Below, in pieces: positions 25,775 through 34,754 of a DNA stretch of 64,000 nucleotides; the stretch's first letter is position 1; each line of letters starts with the position of its first letter. A model generated the notes under the pieces. The model was not told the DNA's origin, did not search any database, and saw only the letters and a program-made list of their open reading frames with translations. The translations under genes and the position numbers were made by a program. Origin of the DNA: Bacillota bacterium (lineage in GTDB: Bacteria > Bacillota > Clostridia > Lachnospirales > CAG-274); assembly GCA_017460805.1 (NCBI GenBank), contig JAFUAF010000037.1, positions 1 through 64,000 of the forward strand, read 5' to 3'.

Positions 25775-26701
25775 ATGATATATAACAATATTCTTGAAGC
25801 TATGGGTCATACGCCCATGATAAGACTTAACCGCATGAATAAACCGGGGAATGCCGAAATTTTAGTTAAATTTGAAGGACTTAATGTCGGCGGCTCCATA
25901 AAGACCAGAACGGCATACAATATGATATTGAATGCCGAAAAAGAGGGGAAAATAACAAAAGATACGATAATAGTTGAGCCTACGAGCGGAAATCAGGGCA
26001 TAGGCCTTGCATTGGTAGGCGCAGTAAGGGGCTATAAGACTATAATAATCATGCCCGACTCTGTAAGCGAGGAGAGAAGAAAACTTGTTGAACACTACGG
26101 CGCAGAGGTCATTCTTATCCATGATGACGGGGATATTGGCAAGTGCATACAGAAATGTCTTGATACCGCGCTTGAAATGGCGGCGAATGATAAAAATGTC
26201 TTTGTACCGCAGCAGTTTGAAAATATCAACAATATCCGCGCACATAAGTATTTTACCGCACTTGAGATACTGGAACAGGTGGCCGGCAGGATAGACGGCT
26301 TCTGCTCGGGCATAGGCACGGGCGGTACGATAACGGGCATAGGCGAGACTTTAAAATCTCAAAATCCCGATATGACGATTTGGGCGGTAGAGCCCGAACA
26401 CGCAGCTATACTTGCGGGCGGAACGATAGGTACACATTTGCAGATGGGCATAGGCGACGGAATTATTCCTTCTATTTTAAACAGAGATATCTATGACCAT
26501 ATACATATCGTGACCGACGAGGATGCTATAAACACCGCAAAACAGCTCGCCGAACTGGAGGGCATAATGTGCGGCATATCAAGCGGCACAAATGTTGCGG
26601 CGGCACTTAAAATGGCGGAGGAACTGGGCGAGGGCAAGACGGTCGTTACTATTTTACCCGATACCGCCGAAAGATATTTTTCAACACCTTTGTTTCAATA
26701 A
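25775..26701 (+). CDS. Cysteine synthase-like PLP enzyme
   Basis: 308 residues, the length of O-acetylserine sulfhydrylase. Fold type II PLP enzyme: the Schiff-base Lys lies in NVGGSIKTR (about residue 42), the substrate-binding loop is EPTSGNQGIGLALV, and GTGGTITG binds PLP phosphate. C-terminal SSGTNVAAALKMA contacts the PLP ring. In standard CysK the motif is NPGGSVKDR; here Pro is Val and Asp is Thr. That suggests a subfamily, so cysteine synthase is the best guess rather than certain (cystathionine beta-synthase-like or another beta-replacement enzyme are alternatives). Single gene with own promoter and terminator. Confidence 0.85.
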   Translation: MIYNNILEAMGHTPMIRLNRMNKPGNAEILVKFEGLNVGGSIKTRTAYNMILNAEKEGKITKDTIIVEPTSGNQGIGLALVGAVRGYKTIIIMPDSVSEERRKLVEHYGAEVILIHDDGDIGKCIQKCLDTALEMAANDKNVFVPQQFENINNIRAHKYFTALEILEQVAGRIDGFCSGIGTGGTITGIGETLKSQNPDMTIWAVEPEHAAILAGGTIGTHLQMGIGDGIIPSILNRDIYDHIHIVTDEDAINTAKQLAELEGIMCGISSGTNVAAALKMAEELGEGKTVVTILPDTAERYFSTPLFQ

Positions 26702-26705
26702 AAAT

Positions 26706-26736
26706 AAGCGGGAGCGATCAAAACTCCCGCTTTTTT
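26706..26736. terminator. Terminator between cysK-like and dpaB
   Basis: GCGGGAG (26708-26714) and CTCCCGC (26724-26730), then six T; only two or three A precede it for the minus-strand gene. Confidence 0.9.
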
Positions 26737-26737
26737 G

Positions 26738-27313
26738 CTATAGAATTATGGGCTGCAGCTGTCTGCCGTCAAGCGCAAGCAAAACGGTATCGGCAACTTT
26801 ATTGAGATCGGCGACCATGGACAGCGGTTTTTTGATACAGTCATCCTGACCGAAAGGCACAAAATAGATATTTTTGCGGACAATCAGTTCGCCTATATTT
26901 TTAAGACTTGCGCCGAGTGCGTCATTTGTCGCGGGAGCAAGCACGAGCGGTTTATTGTTTCGCAGATGTGCCTTGCACGCCATAGTTACCACACAGTCGT
27001 TTATCCCGTTTGCAAGCTTGCCGAGTGTGTTGCTTGTGCAGGGTGCTACCACCATGATGTCGATATCGTTTTGCGGGCCTATCGGCTCGGCGGTCACGAT
27101 ATCCGTTATAGGCGGAGAAGAGCAGACCAGCTGCAGCCTGTCGATTATACCTGTGGGCGTGCAGAAACGGCATTTTGTTTTTTGTACGCTTTCGCTTATT
27201 ATGGGTATGATCTCGGCACCCATATCCCTGAGTACTTCTATCTGACCTAAAGCGGCGTTTATTGTACAAAACGAGCCGCAAAGACAGTACCCTATCTTTT
27301 TACCCGACAGCAT
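26738..27313 (-). CDS. dpaB: Dipicolinate synthase subunit B
   Basis: 191 residues from the ATG at 27313 (GGGGGTG 6 bases upstream; a GTG three codons earlier is also possible). Flavoprotein-like subunit of the enzyme that turns tetrahydrodipicolinate-pathway intermediate into dipicolinate in the mother cell. GKKIGYCLCGSFCTI and VVAPCTSNTLGKLANGI match the flavoprotein (SpoVFB) family, including the phosphate-binding SGS/T-type loops. dpaA is directly upstream. Dipicolinate accumulation in the spore core makes this strong evidence of endospore formation. Expected control by sigma-K is from the family, not seen here. Confidence 0.95.
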   Translation of the reverse strand: MLSGKKIGYCLCGSFCTINAALGQIEVLRDMGAEIIPIISESVQKTKCRFCTPTGIIDRLQLVCSSPPITDIVTAEPIGPQNDIDIMVVAPCTSNTLGKLANGINDCVVTMACKAHLRNNKPLVLAPATNDALGASLKNIGELIVRKNIYFVPFGQDDCIKKPLSMVADLNKVADTVLLALDGRQLQPIIL

Positions 27314-27341
27314 AATTTTCACCCCCTCAACCGCATATTAT

Positions 27342-28184
27342 TCAGTTTTGGTCAAAGTGTGAGAGTGTGAGCCTTAAAACCGCATCTTTTAATATTTCGG
27401 CGGCGGTATAGGGTGCTGTGCGGCCGGGCAGTCCGGGACAATGAAAGGCTTTTATGCCAAGCTCTGCGGCGGCGATAAAATCTGTGCCGCCCGGGGCTTG
27501 CGCAATGTCTATTATCATGGAATTTTTGTCGGCATTTTCAAGCATATCTTTGCCGAGGATTTCGGCGGGAACGGTGTTGAAGATAAGGGAGTATGCGCCT
27601 ATCTTGTCTTTAAGTTCAGAAATATGCAGACTTTCAAGTCCGAGCGTGTTGAGATACGCTCCGTCCTCGGGCTTGCGACAGGTGGCGGTCACATTTGACC
27701 CCATACCCTTTAAAAGCAGGGCAAGCGCCTTTCCGCAGCGGCCGCAGCCGATAACAAGAGCATTACTTCCGAATATGGTTTGCTTGCTCTCCGAAATAGC
27801 GGTAAGCACAGCACCCTCCGCAGTCGGAACGGCATTTTTTATCGCCACATCTTCAAGCGCAAAATAATCGTAAACAACTATATCTCCCGCGGCTTTCCTG
27901 ACCGAATTTGAAACAGCACCTGCAAAAAACAGCGATTTTTTATCCATTTTCTCAAAAAAACAGCTTAGTTCTATCTCGCTGCAATCGTTGAGCGCAAGTG
28001 TTTTGCCGCTGCGTGAACAGGGAATAGGGCCAAGGACGGCGTGACAGCCGTCAAGCACTTTTTCCAACTCTGTGGACTCGTCGATAAATTTGCAGCAGTA
28101 TGCCGCGGTTTCGTGCCCCTCGGCCTCAAGCATCTGCTTTAAATATCTGTATCGTAAGTCTCCGCCTATAAATCCGAATTTCAT
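27342..28184 (-). CDS. dpaA: Dipicolinate synthase subunit A
   Basis: 280 residues. The oxidoreductase partner of DpaB. An N-terminal domain with FGFIGGDLRYRYLKQML, then a Rossmann domain around residue 145 with ALVIGCGRCGKALALLLKGMG, and the C-terminal CPGLPGRTAPYTAAEILKDAV typical of SpoVFA. The next gene, dpaB, starts 28 bases after the stop. It follows an SLH-like lipoprotein gene by 19 bases, probably one transcript. Confidence 0.95.
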   Translation of the reverse strand: MKFGFIGGDLRYRYLKQMLEAEGHETAAYCCKFIDESTELEKVLDGCHAVLGPIPCSRSGKTLALNDCSEIELSCFFEKMDKKSLFFAGAVSNSVRKAAGDIVVYDYFALEDVAIKNAVPTAEGAVLTAISESKQTIFGSNALVIGCGRCGKALALLLKGMGSNVTATCRKPEDGAYLNTLGLESLHISELKDKIGAYSLIFNTVPAEILGKDMLENADKNSMIIDIAQAPGGTDFIAAAELGIKAFHCPGLPGRTAPYTAAEILKDAVLRLTLSHFDQN

Positions 28185-28203
28185 TTTATCACCTCATAAA
28201 ATT

Positions 28204-29013
28204 TTATGGCGATACAAGTTCGGTTATGCAGTTATCGGATATTTTTATATTATAGGTCTGCCCCTCGCCAAGTCCAAGGGCGGCGGTGTCACAGCGGCAG
28301 AATATATGACAGCCTTTTATATTCATTACAGCCCCGCCGTCAACGATACTCTCGCAGACGGCATTATTTATTGTGGGCGTATTTGTCGTTATTTCCGTAA
28401 GGGCAAGAATACTGCCGTCACGGATATAGGCTTTTATGCCCTTGTTTATGTATTCGGGGCGGATATCGAGCCCGTCGCTGCATAAAAGCCCCTCACTTGA
28501 AAATACAAAATTGTCGGAGAGTTCGGGGCAGAGCTTTTTATCCGCAAGAATGACTATCTCCTTTTCCTGCGCACTGCCTTTTATCGCCTCAAATTCCTGC
28601 AGCCACACGTCCATGCTTATGGGCTTTTTTCTGTCTTCTTTGTTGTACTGCAAAACAAGATTTTTGCCCTCGGCTGCCTTTTTCAGAATAAAATCCGCCT
28701 GTTCAAGTGTCAGCATATCATTTTGCAAAAAGGTGTTCTCCTGTGTGCCGCTTATTATGCCCGCTTTTACAGCAGCATTTATATATTTGTCGCACCAGTT
28801 TGAAATGTCGCTGTCCTCCAAGTCGATAGAGCGGGGCAGTGCGTTTATCTCGTTTGGTGTATAACGGCTCAAAGCAAGCATTTTTACGGCTTGTCCGCGT
28901 GTTATGGGTACATTTTTGTCTATAACTGCCTCCGCTTTTTCCTCCGCGGGCGCAGACGAACAGCCGCAAAGTAAAACAGCCGCCGCCAATGTCAATATCG
29001 TTTTTCGCATCAT
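28204..29013 (-). CDS. Lipoprotein with SLH-like domain upstream of dpaAB
   Basis: 269 residues from the first of two adjacent ATG codons, 9 bases after GGGGG. Lipobox LCGC (Cys near 17). Residues about 37-115 resemble an S-layer-homology repeat and a half: PITRGQAVKMLALSR, a WCDKYINAAVKAGIISG element and 'MLTLEQADFILKKA'. The C-terminal half (about 150-269) is beta-rich with four Cys (CRCD, CI) and unknown function. A role in the spore or sporangium envelope is suggested only by its place before dpaA-dpaB. Confidence 0.75.
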   Translation of the reverse strand: MMRKTILTLAAAVLLCGCSSAPAEEKAEAVIDKNVPITRGQAVKMLALSRYTPNEINALPRSIDLEDSDISNWCDKYINAAVKAGIISGTQENTFLQNDMLTLEQADFILKKAAEGKNLVLQYNKEDRKKPISMDVWLQEFEAIKGSAQEKEIVILADKKLCPELSDNFVFSSEGLLCSDGLDIRPEYINKGIKAYIRDGSILALTEITTNTPTINNAVCESIVDGGAVMNIKGCHIFCRCDTAALGLGEGQTYNIKISDNCITELVSP

Positions 29014-29065
29014 TTGTTCATTCCCCCTTTGTATAATTCTATTCCAAAAGACGGAAAACAGAACA

Positions 29066-29098
29066 AAAAAAGAGACCCGCTTTCACAGGTCTCTCATT
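29066..29098 (-). terminator. Intrinsic terminator of the cytidylate-kinase-like gene
   Basis: AGAGACC (29071-29077) pairs with GGTCTCT (29088-29094); on the minus strand a seven-T run follows. Confidence 0.88.
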
Positions 29099-29099
29099 T

Positions 29100-29726
29100 T
29101 CAATATCCAAGCATTTCCTTAAAGTCGATTATCTGCTTTACCGTACCCTCAACGCCTGCTTTGCTGACATTTATAACAAGGTCATAGCTTGTTGCGCTGT
29201 CCCAGTCTTTGCCAGAGTAGTAGTTGTAGTAGTTGCGGCGCTTTTTATCGGCCTTTGAAAGTTCGGTCTCGATGTCCTTTTCTTTCGGTTCGCCGTAAAG
29301 TTCCTCATAACGCTTGATGCGGTAGTCAAGGTCTGCCCAAAGATAAACGCTTAAAAGGCGGGGATGTTTTCTTAAAACATAGTTTGAACAGCGGCCTATA
29401 ACTATACAGCTTTCCTTTTCCGCAGTTTCTTTTATAATGTTGGACTGCAAAGTAAAAAGAGAGTCGTTTGTAACAAGATTATTGTTCGGAAAAAGCAAAG
29501 AGCCCATAGGCGAAGACCCCATAACAACGGAGTAGAGCAGGCTGTTTGAAGCTACCTCGTCCGCCTGTTCAAATACTGCCTCATGATAGCCGCTTTTCTT
29601 TGCAGCCATAGTTATAAGCTGCTTGTCGTACATATTGATGCCAAGTTTTTCGGCAAGCATTTCGCCTACGGCATTGCCGCCGCTGCAAAATTGTCTTGCT
29701 ATAGTTATTGCATAAAAATTATCCAT
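29100..29726 (-). CDS. Cytidylate kinase-like family protein
   Basis: 208 residues from the ATG at 29726-29724 with GAGGTGG upstream; a longer frame upstream lacks a site. ITIARQFCSGGNAVGEMLAEKLG at the N-terminus is the modified P-loop of this AAA/cytidylate-kinase-like family, where GSGG replaces GxxGxGK(S/T). IVIGRCSNYVL and the charged DKKRRNYYNYYSGKDW lid with its Arg/Lys cluster are typical. The natural substrate is unknown; the family is common in Clostridia and is not the housekeeping Cmk. Single gene with own promoter and terminator. Confidence 0.88.
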   Translation of the reverse strand: MDNFYAITIARQFCSGGNAVGEMLAEKLGINMYDKQLITMAAKKSGYHEAVFEQADEVASNSLLYSVVMGSSPMGSLLFPNNNLVTNDSLFTLQSNIIKETAEKESCIVIGRCSNYVLRKHPRLLSVYLWADLDYRIKRYEELYGEPKEKDIETELSKADKKRRNYYNYYSGKDWDSATSYDLVINVSKAGVEGTVKQIIDFKEMLGY

Positions 29727-29791
29727 ATATTCCACCTCGTTATTATTAATTACACAAATGTAAATTGCATAAATAAATTTCACTAATAAAT

Positions 29792-29820
29792 ATTATACAA
29801 TAAAACTTTTTAAATATCAA
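29792..29820 (-). promoter_or_regulatory. Promoter for the cytidylate-kinase-like gene
   Basis: Minus strand TTGATA (29820-29815), 17 bp, TATAAT (29797-29792). Confidence 0.75.
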
Positions 29821-29964
29821 GCCTTTTTGTTAAAAATATTATTAACGTTTTATTAAGATTTTGTGCTTGTTGTATCGTGTTATAAAAAGGTAATAAACCT
29901 GTAATATAATTTTGCCGTTTTTTGTGGTATTATAGATAATAAGACAAAAAATCGGAGAAATATT

Positions 29965-31293
29965 ATGGATCTATTTGATTACAGCAGAGAACAGAATATG
30001 AAGCGTGAAGCCCCGCTTGCGGCAAGAATGAGGGCGAACACGCTTGAAGAATTTGTCGGTCAAGAACATATAATCGGCAAAAATACCCTTTTATACAGGT
30101 CTATAACGGCGGACAAGCTTTCTTCCATAATTTTATACGGCCCGCCGGGTACGGGGAAGACCACACTTGCCCATGTAATAGCAAATACCACAGCGGGGGA
30201 GTTTCGTCAGATAAATGCTACGACCGCCGGCAAAAAGGATATAACCGACATTGTGGAAAAGGCGAAAGATACCATTGCCATGAGCGGAAAGCGCACTATC
30301 TTGTTTATTGACGAGATACATCGTTTCAACAAGGCACAGCAGGATGCGCTTTTACCCTATGTTGAGGACGGAACTGTCATACTTATAGGCGCAACTACCG
30401 AAAACCCGTATTTTGAGGTAAACAAGGCGCTTGTGAGCCGCAGCATCATTTTTGAACTGAAACACCTTACAAAAGAGAATATAAAAAGCCTGCTGACCCG
30501 TGCTTTAAGCGACAAAGACAAGGGTTACGGCAATTTTGACATAGATATGAGCAAGGAAGCGCTTGATTTTATTGCCGATGTGAGCAACGGCGATGCGCGC
30601 GTGGCGCTTAATGCTCTGGAACTTGCTGTTTTGACAACTCAGCCCGACAGCAAAAATATAATACATATCGACCTTGAAACGGCGGAGCAATGCATACAAA
30701 AACGCTCGCTTAATTATGACAAGGACGGCGACAACCATTACGATACCATATCGGCATTTATAAAAAGTATGCGCGGCAGTGACCCCGATGCGGCGGTATA
30801 CTATCTTGCAAAAATGCTTTATGCAGGCGAAGACCCGCGTTTTATTGCAAGGCGGATAGTCATATGTGCATCGGAGGATGTGGGCAATGCGGATCCGCGC
30901 GCTCTTTCTGTGGCTGTGGCGGCGGCACAGGCTGTGGATTTTATCGGACTTCCCGAATGTCAGATAAATCTTTCCCAGGCTGCGGCGTATGTTGCGTGCG
31001 CACCGAAAAGCAACGCAAGCGTAAATGCCATTTATGATGCCATGAATGACGTGAAGCATATACAGACTTCGGGCGTGCCGAACCATCTGCGTGACAGACA
31101 TTATCCGGGTGCGGAGAAAATGGGTCACGGCGACGGGTATAAGTACGCGCACGACTATCCTAACAACTATGTTGAACAGCAGTATCTTCCCGACGAGCTT
31201 GTCGGCAAACATTACTACACATTCCAAAACGGCTATGAGCTTAAACTTAAAGCTTGGTTTGAAAAAATAAAAAATACGGAAGGAGAGGATTGA
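29965..31293 (+). CDS. rarA: Replication-associated recombination AAA ATPase RarA/MgsA
   Basis: 442 residues. Clamp-loader-like ATPase acting at stalled forks. Walker A GPPGTGKTTLA (about residue 57), Walker B FIDEIHRFN, sensor 1 GATTEN, then the C-terminal tetramerisation domain with RGSDPDAAVYYLAKML and the end motif near PNHLRDRHYPG. A possible promoter (TTGCCG, 17 bp, GATAAT at 29912-29940) precedes it. The next gene starts immediately after the stop codon. Confidence 0.96.
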   Translation: MDLFDYSREQNMKREAPLAARMRANTLEEFVGQEHIIGKNTLLYRSITADKLSSIILYGPPGTGKTTLAHVIANTTAGEFRQINATTAGKKDITDIVEKAKDTIAMSGKRTILFIDEIHRFNKAQQDALLPYVEDGTVILIGATTENPYFEVNKALVSRSIIFELKHLTKENIKSLLTRALSDKDKGYGNFDIDMSKEALDFIADVSNGDARVALNALELAVLTTQPDSKNIIHIDLETAEQCIQKRSLNYDKDGDNHYDTISAFIKSMRGSDPDAAVYYLAKMLYAGEDPRFIARRIVICASEDVGNADPRALSVAVAAAQAVDFIGLPECQINLSQAAAYVACAPKSNASVNAIYDAMNDVKHIQTSGVPNHLRDRHYPGAEKMGHGDGYKYAHDYPNNYVEQQYLPDELVGKHYYTFQNGYELKLKAWFEKIKNTEGED

Positions 31294-32973
31294 ATGGCTA
31301 AAAGAATTTTTACGCTTTTGCTTGTACTTGTGCTTTTGCCCGTACATTTTGTAAATGCGGCGGATAAGCCAATGAAAGGTATCTGGATAGCCACAGTTGC
31401 CAATCTGGACTATCCCAAAGAGGGCACAACGAACTCGGCACAGCTTATGAAAGAGGCGGACGAGATACTTGACAACTGCCAACAGCTTGGTTTTAATGCG
31501 GTATTTTTTCAGGTGCGCCCCGCGGGAGATGCTTTCTATAAATCAAATATCTATCCCTACAGCCAATGGCTGACAGGTTCGCAGGGAACAGCGCCCGAAA
31601 ACGGTTTCGATCCGCTTGCTTACTGGGTGGACGGCGCGCACAAACGCGGCATGGAGCTTCATGCGTGGATAAATCCCTACCGCATAACCACAAACGGCGT
31701 TTCGCTTGACAGCCTTGCAATAAACAACCCCGCAAGGATAAACAAAAATTACACCATACATTACACTAACGGGAATTACTATTACAATCCCGCTATGCCC
31801 GAGGTTCGACAGCTTGTTATCGACGGTGTAATGGAGATCGTAAATAACTATGACGTTGACGGTATCCACATGGATGACTATTTTTATCCGGGTACGGATA
31901 TTGATGACGACGAGGACTATGCAAAATACAATACCGCTTTTTCAAACAGGGCGGATTGGCGCAGAAACAATGTCGATCTTCTTGTAAAGGGCATACATGA
32001 TTCTTTGAGCGGAAGCGGTGTGACCTTTGGCATAAGCCCGAGCGGCATCTGGGCGAACAAGGATAATTATCCTTTGGGAAGTGATACGGGCGGTTTTGAG
32101 TCCTATGCTTCTATCTATGCAGATACAAGAAAATGGGCGCTAAGCGGCTGGATAGATTATATCGCACCGCAGATATACTGGGAGATAGGCCACAGTATAG
32201 CCGATTATGCGACACTTGCGGATTGGTGGTCACAGACACTTGCTTCAAGCGGCACAAAACTTTACATAGGTATCGGCGAATACCGCTGTGACGACGCATC
32301 TTCAAGCAGCGTATGGTACAACGGCGCGGCTATAGAAAAACAGTTTGCGTATAATGCCAATATTCCCAAAATAGAGGGCGAGATACATTTCCGCTACGGT
32401 TCTATAATGAAAAACAGCGCATTGCAGACTTTGATAAAAAATCATAACGGCGCGGCGGCTTCCGTTCAGCCTGCGGCGCAAGTGCCCGCGACACAGGCAC
32501 CGCCGGTAAAGACAGAAGAACCGACTGTCGCAACTACACAGACACCCGCGACACAGGCGGCAACGCAAGCCCCCACAGCACAGGCGGCAACACAAGCACC
32601 CGTTCCCGTTATTTCCAAGGACGATATTGTCGTTTACCTTGACGGGAAAATGATAAATTTCGACCAGAAACCGATAATAGAAAGCGGCAGGACACTTGTG
32701 CCCATGCGTGCTATCTTCGAGGCTCTCGGCCTTGATGTGGAGTGGAACAACGCAAAGCGCAGAATAACCGCCACGGATGACGAGGACACGCTTATTATAA
32801 TGACGATAGGCGACCCGATAATGACGGTTGACGGCGAAATAGTTGAAATGGACGTACCGCCAAAGATAGTTTCGTCCAGAACGCTTGTGCCGTTAAGAGC
32901 AATATCCGAGGCATATAACTGCAAGGTGGATTGGGACGGCCCTAACAAGACTATTGATATAACTTCAAATTGA
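31294..32973 (+). CDS. Secreted GHL10 glycoside-hydrolase-like protein with copper-amine-oxidase-N domain
   Basis: 559 residues. Cleavable signal peptide (cut near NAAD, residue 23). Residues 25-375 are a GHL10 (DUF187) TIM barrel: KGIWIATVANLDYP, FNAVFFQVRPAGDAFY, HAWINPYRI, DGIHMDDYFYPG with acidic candidates, and IAPQIYWEI. Proteins of this type act on cell-wall glycans or spore cortex, as with YngK-like proteins. A Thr/Gln/Ala/Pro-rich linker of about 50 residues follows, then two half-repeats of the copper-amine-oxidase N-terminal fold (TLVPMRAIFEALG, TLVPLRAISEAYN), a wall-associated module in Clostridia. GGAGAGG precedes the ATG, so it is likely co-transcribed with rarA. Confidence 0.9.
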   Translation: MAKRIFTLLLVLVLLPVHFVNAADKPMKGIWIATVANLDYPKEGTTNSAQLMKEADEILDNCQQLGFNAVFFQVRPAGDAFYKSNIYPYSQWLTGSQGTAPENGFDPLAYWVDGAHKRGMELHAWINPYRITTNGVSLDSLAINNPARINKNYTIHYTNGNYYYNPAMPEVRQLVIDGVMEIVNNYDVDGIHMDDYFYPGTDIDDDEDYAKYNTAFSNRADWRRNNVDLLVKGIHDSLSGSGVTFGISPSGIWANKDNYPLGSDTGGFESYASIYADTRKWALSGWIDYIAPQIYWEIGHSIADYATLADWWSQTLASSGTKLYIGIGEYRCDDASSSSVWYNGAAIEKQFAYNANIPKIEGEIHFRYGSIMKNSALQTLIKNHNGAAASVQPAAQVPATQAPPVKTEEPTVATTQTPATQAATQAPTAQAATQAPVPVISKDDIVVYLDGKMINFDQKPIIESGRTLVPMRAIFEALGLDVEWNNAKRRITATDDEDTLIIMTIGDPIMTVDGEIVEMDVPPKIVSSRTLVPLRAISEAYNCKVDWDGPNKTIDITSN

Positions 32974-32981
32974 AAAAGTAT

Positions 32982-33017
32982 AACTGCCGTATGTTAAAAA
33001 GTACGGCAGTTTTTTTG
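32982..33017 (+). terminator. Intrinsic terminator after GHL10 gene
   Basis: AACTGCCGTA / TACGGCAGTT stem with a 10-base loop, then seven T. Confidence 0.92.
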
Positions 33018-33041
33018 TGCAGAATAACGAATAGAAAAATA

Positions 33042-33070
33042 TTGACAGTTTTGGAGGGAGGTGTTAAAAT
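33042..33070 (+). promoter_or_regulatory. Promoter for the dockerin protein gene
   Basis: TTGACA (33042-33047), 17 bp, TAAAAT (33065-33070). Confidence 0.8.
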
Positions 33071-33131
33071 AATAGAAAGAAGATTTGATTTTTTTTTTTC
33101 ACGTTGCATGAGTATTAAGGAGATGATCTTT

Positions 33132-34634
33132 ATGAAAAAACGTAAAACAGCCTTATTATTGGCATTGACAATGCTGTTCGGCTCGGTAGGGTCGGTCGGT
33201 GTAAGTGCGCGGGATATTGAAGAAACACCCGCTGTTGCTGCCGAGGATGTGACGGAAAGCTCTGCCGCGATAAAGCCCGAGTTTACATATCTTTACTGGA
33301 CACCCGACAATGGTGTCGGCTGGACGGTCGATTATGATTCGGGGAAACATATAAACGGCTATGTGCTTGAACTTTACAAAAACGGAAGTCTTATAAAAAC
33401 GTATGATAAAAATGATGAAAAATTACATTGGGGTGAATGGTGGGATATGCGGGTATACGGCGGTACAGCCGATCTGTCCGATATAATGGAACAAGACAAA
33501 ACCGCAGAGTATACCTGTAAGATCGTGGCTTTGGGCGACGGTATAAATACCGTTGACAGCGATGCCGCAGAGCTGAATGAATATATTTATCATAATTATG
33601 ATAAAAATTCGGTAATAATATCGGCGAATAACCTTATTCAGATAACAAACATGAATTCTGCGACATATTTTGAATGGGAATATGAATATGACCATGAATA
33701 TCTTTCTTTAGTTTCAAGATCGGATATAAATGATGGGTTTGGTCTTGACGGAGTGAGAACGGGAGAAATAACAAATTTCAAAGCCGCTAAAAGCGGAGAT
33801 ACCGAGATAAGGTTTGATTTAAAAAGCCCCTATACGGGCGTGATATATGAAAGCAAGCTTTACAAGCTTCATATTGATGATGCGCTGAATGTTGAGGCGA
33901 AACTTGCCGACCCCAATGCCGAATTTGTTTTCGGCGATGCCGATGCAGACGGCAGAGTAACGGCGAGCGATGCCGCACAGGCAATGCAGAAAACGCTTGA
34001 CAGCTCGTATATAATGCCGATCGAAAAAGAAACCAAGTATTATATGGAATATATTGATGTTGACCGAGATTTTCAAATAACGGCATCCGACTGCGCTATG
34101 ATAATGCAGAAAGTGTACGGCGAAAGCATGGTAATGCCCGCGGAAAGCTATAACAACAAATATAAAAGTCAATATACAAAAGTACTGTCACCCGAAAAAT
34201 TTATAATTTCAAGATGGAACAACAGGGAGTATTTTGATAACTACAATATACCCGACGGAAACAAAAGTTTTATCTGCACATCAAAAAAAGATATAGAAAA
34301 ATTCTGCAAAGAAAACTATGTTTCGGAGGAAAAGTTAAACGAACTTCTGGTGGACAGTTTCGGAGAAAATTATATCGAAAACAGAGATATTGTGTTCATC
34401 CTTACCGAGCTTCCGAGTTTTGTTGATAAAATGAAACTTAAAAAGGTAACGGGAGAATATAACGAGCTTAAAGTCGAGCTTGATGTTACCGAAGAGGGGG
34501 CTGTTCCCGATGCCCTCGATAACAGGATAGTCGCTTTTGATGTTGATAAAGGCGTTTATGACAAAGTTTTTGTAACAAGAAATTTTGCGTATATATCGGG
34601 AAATAAGGTTTATAACAGTAAAATAACATGGTGA
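33132..34634 (+). CDS. Secreted protein with dockerin-type repeats
   Basis: 500 residues from the ATG at 33132 (AAGGAG upstream); a longer frame before it is spurious. Signal peptide to about residue 26 (VSARD). An N-terminal beta domain of about 220 residues (YLYWTPDNGVGWTVDYDSGK) looks like a carbohydrate- or protein-binding module but is not assigned. Residues about 258-335 form a type I dockerin: GDADADGRVTASDAAQAMQK and IDVDRDFQITASDCAMIMQK, two calcium loops. The C-terminal 160 residues are unassigned (EKFIISRWNNREYF, DIVFILTELPS). No cohesin protein is in the window. Confidence 0.85.
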   Translation: MKKRKTALLLALTMLFGSVGSVGVSARDIEETPAVAAEDVTESSAAIKPEFTYLYWTPDNGVGWTVDYDSGKHINGYVLELYKNGSLIKTYDKNDEKLHWGEWWDMRVYGGTADLSDIMEQDKTAEYTCKIVALGDGINTVDSDAAELNEYIYHNYDKNSVIISANNLIQITNMNSATYFEWEYEYDHEYLSLVSRSDINDGFGLDGVRTGEITNFKAAKSGDTEIRFDLKSPYTGVIYESKLYKLHIDDALNVEAKLADPNAEFVFGDADADGRVTASDAAQAMQKTLDSSYIMPIEKETKYYMEYIDVDRDFQITASDCAMIMQKVYGESMVMPAESYNNKYKSQYTKVLSPEKFIISRWNNREYFDNYNIPDGNKSFICTSKKDIEKFCKENYVSEEKLNELLVDSFGENYIENRDIVFILTELPSFVDKMKLKKVTGEYNELKVELDVTEEGAVPDALDNRIVAFDVDKGVYDKVFVTRNFAYISGNKVYNSKITW

Positions 34635-34640
34635 TACCTC

Positions 34641-34673
34641 AAACTGCCGCATTTGCTCTGCGGCAGTTTTTTT
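34641..34673 (+). terminator. Intrinsic terminator after the dockerin gene
   Basis: AAACTGCCGCA / TGCGGCAGTTT, 11-bp perfect stem, 7-base loop, then T-tract. Confidence 0.95.
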
Positions 34674-34700
34674 GCCTGTTTTTTAAACCGTGCGCCGATA

Positions 34701-34730
34701 TTGACAATAATATAAGAAAAGTGGTATTAT
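34701..34730 (+). promoter_or_regulatory. Promoter for the DNA glycosylase/two-component run
   Basis: TTGACA (34701-34706), 18 bp, TATTAT (34725-34730). Confidence 0.7.
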
Positions 34731-34754
34731 CTATTTATAAGAAAAGGAGCGGCT

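Noticed and set aside
30505-31482. 325-codon open frame on the minus strand across rarA and the GHL10 gene
   Set aside because: It lies opposite two clear genes, is rich in Cys/His/Arg runs typical of antisense frames and has no ribosome site or family motif.
33042-34673. Cellulosome locus
   Set aside because: A dockerin is present, but no cohesin or scaffoldin gene is in the window.
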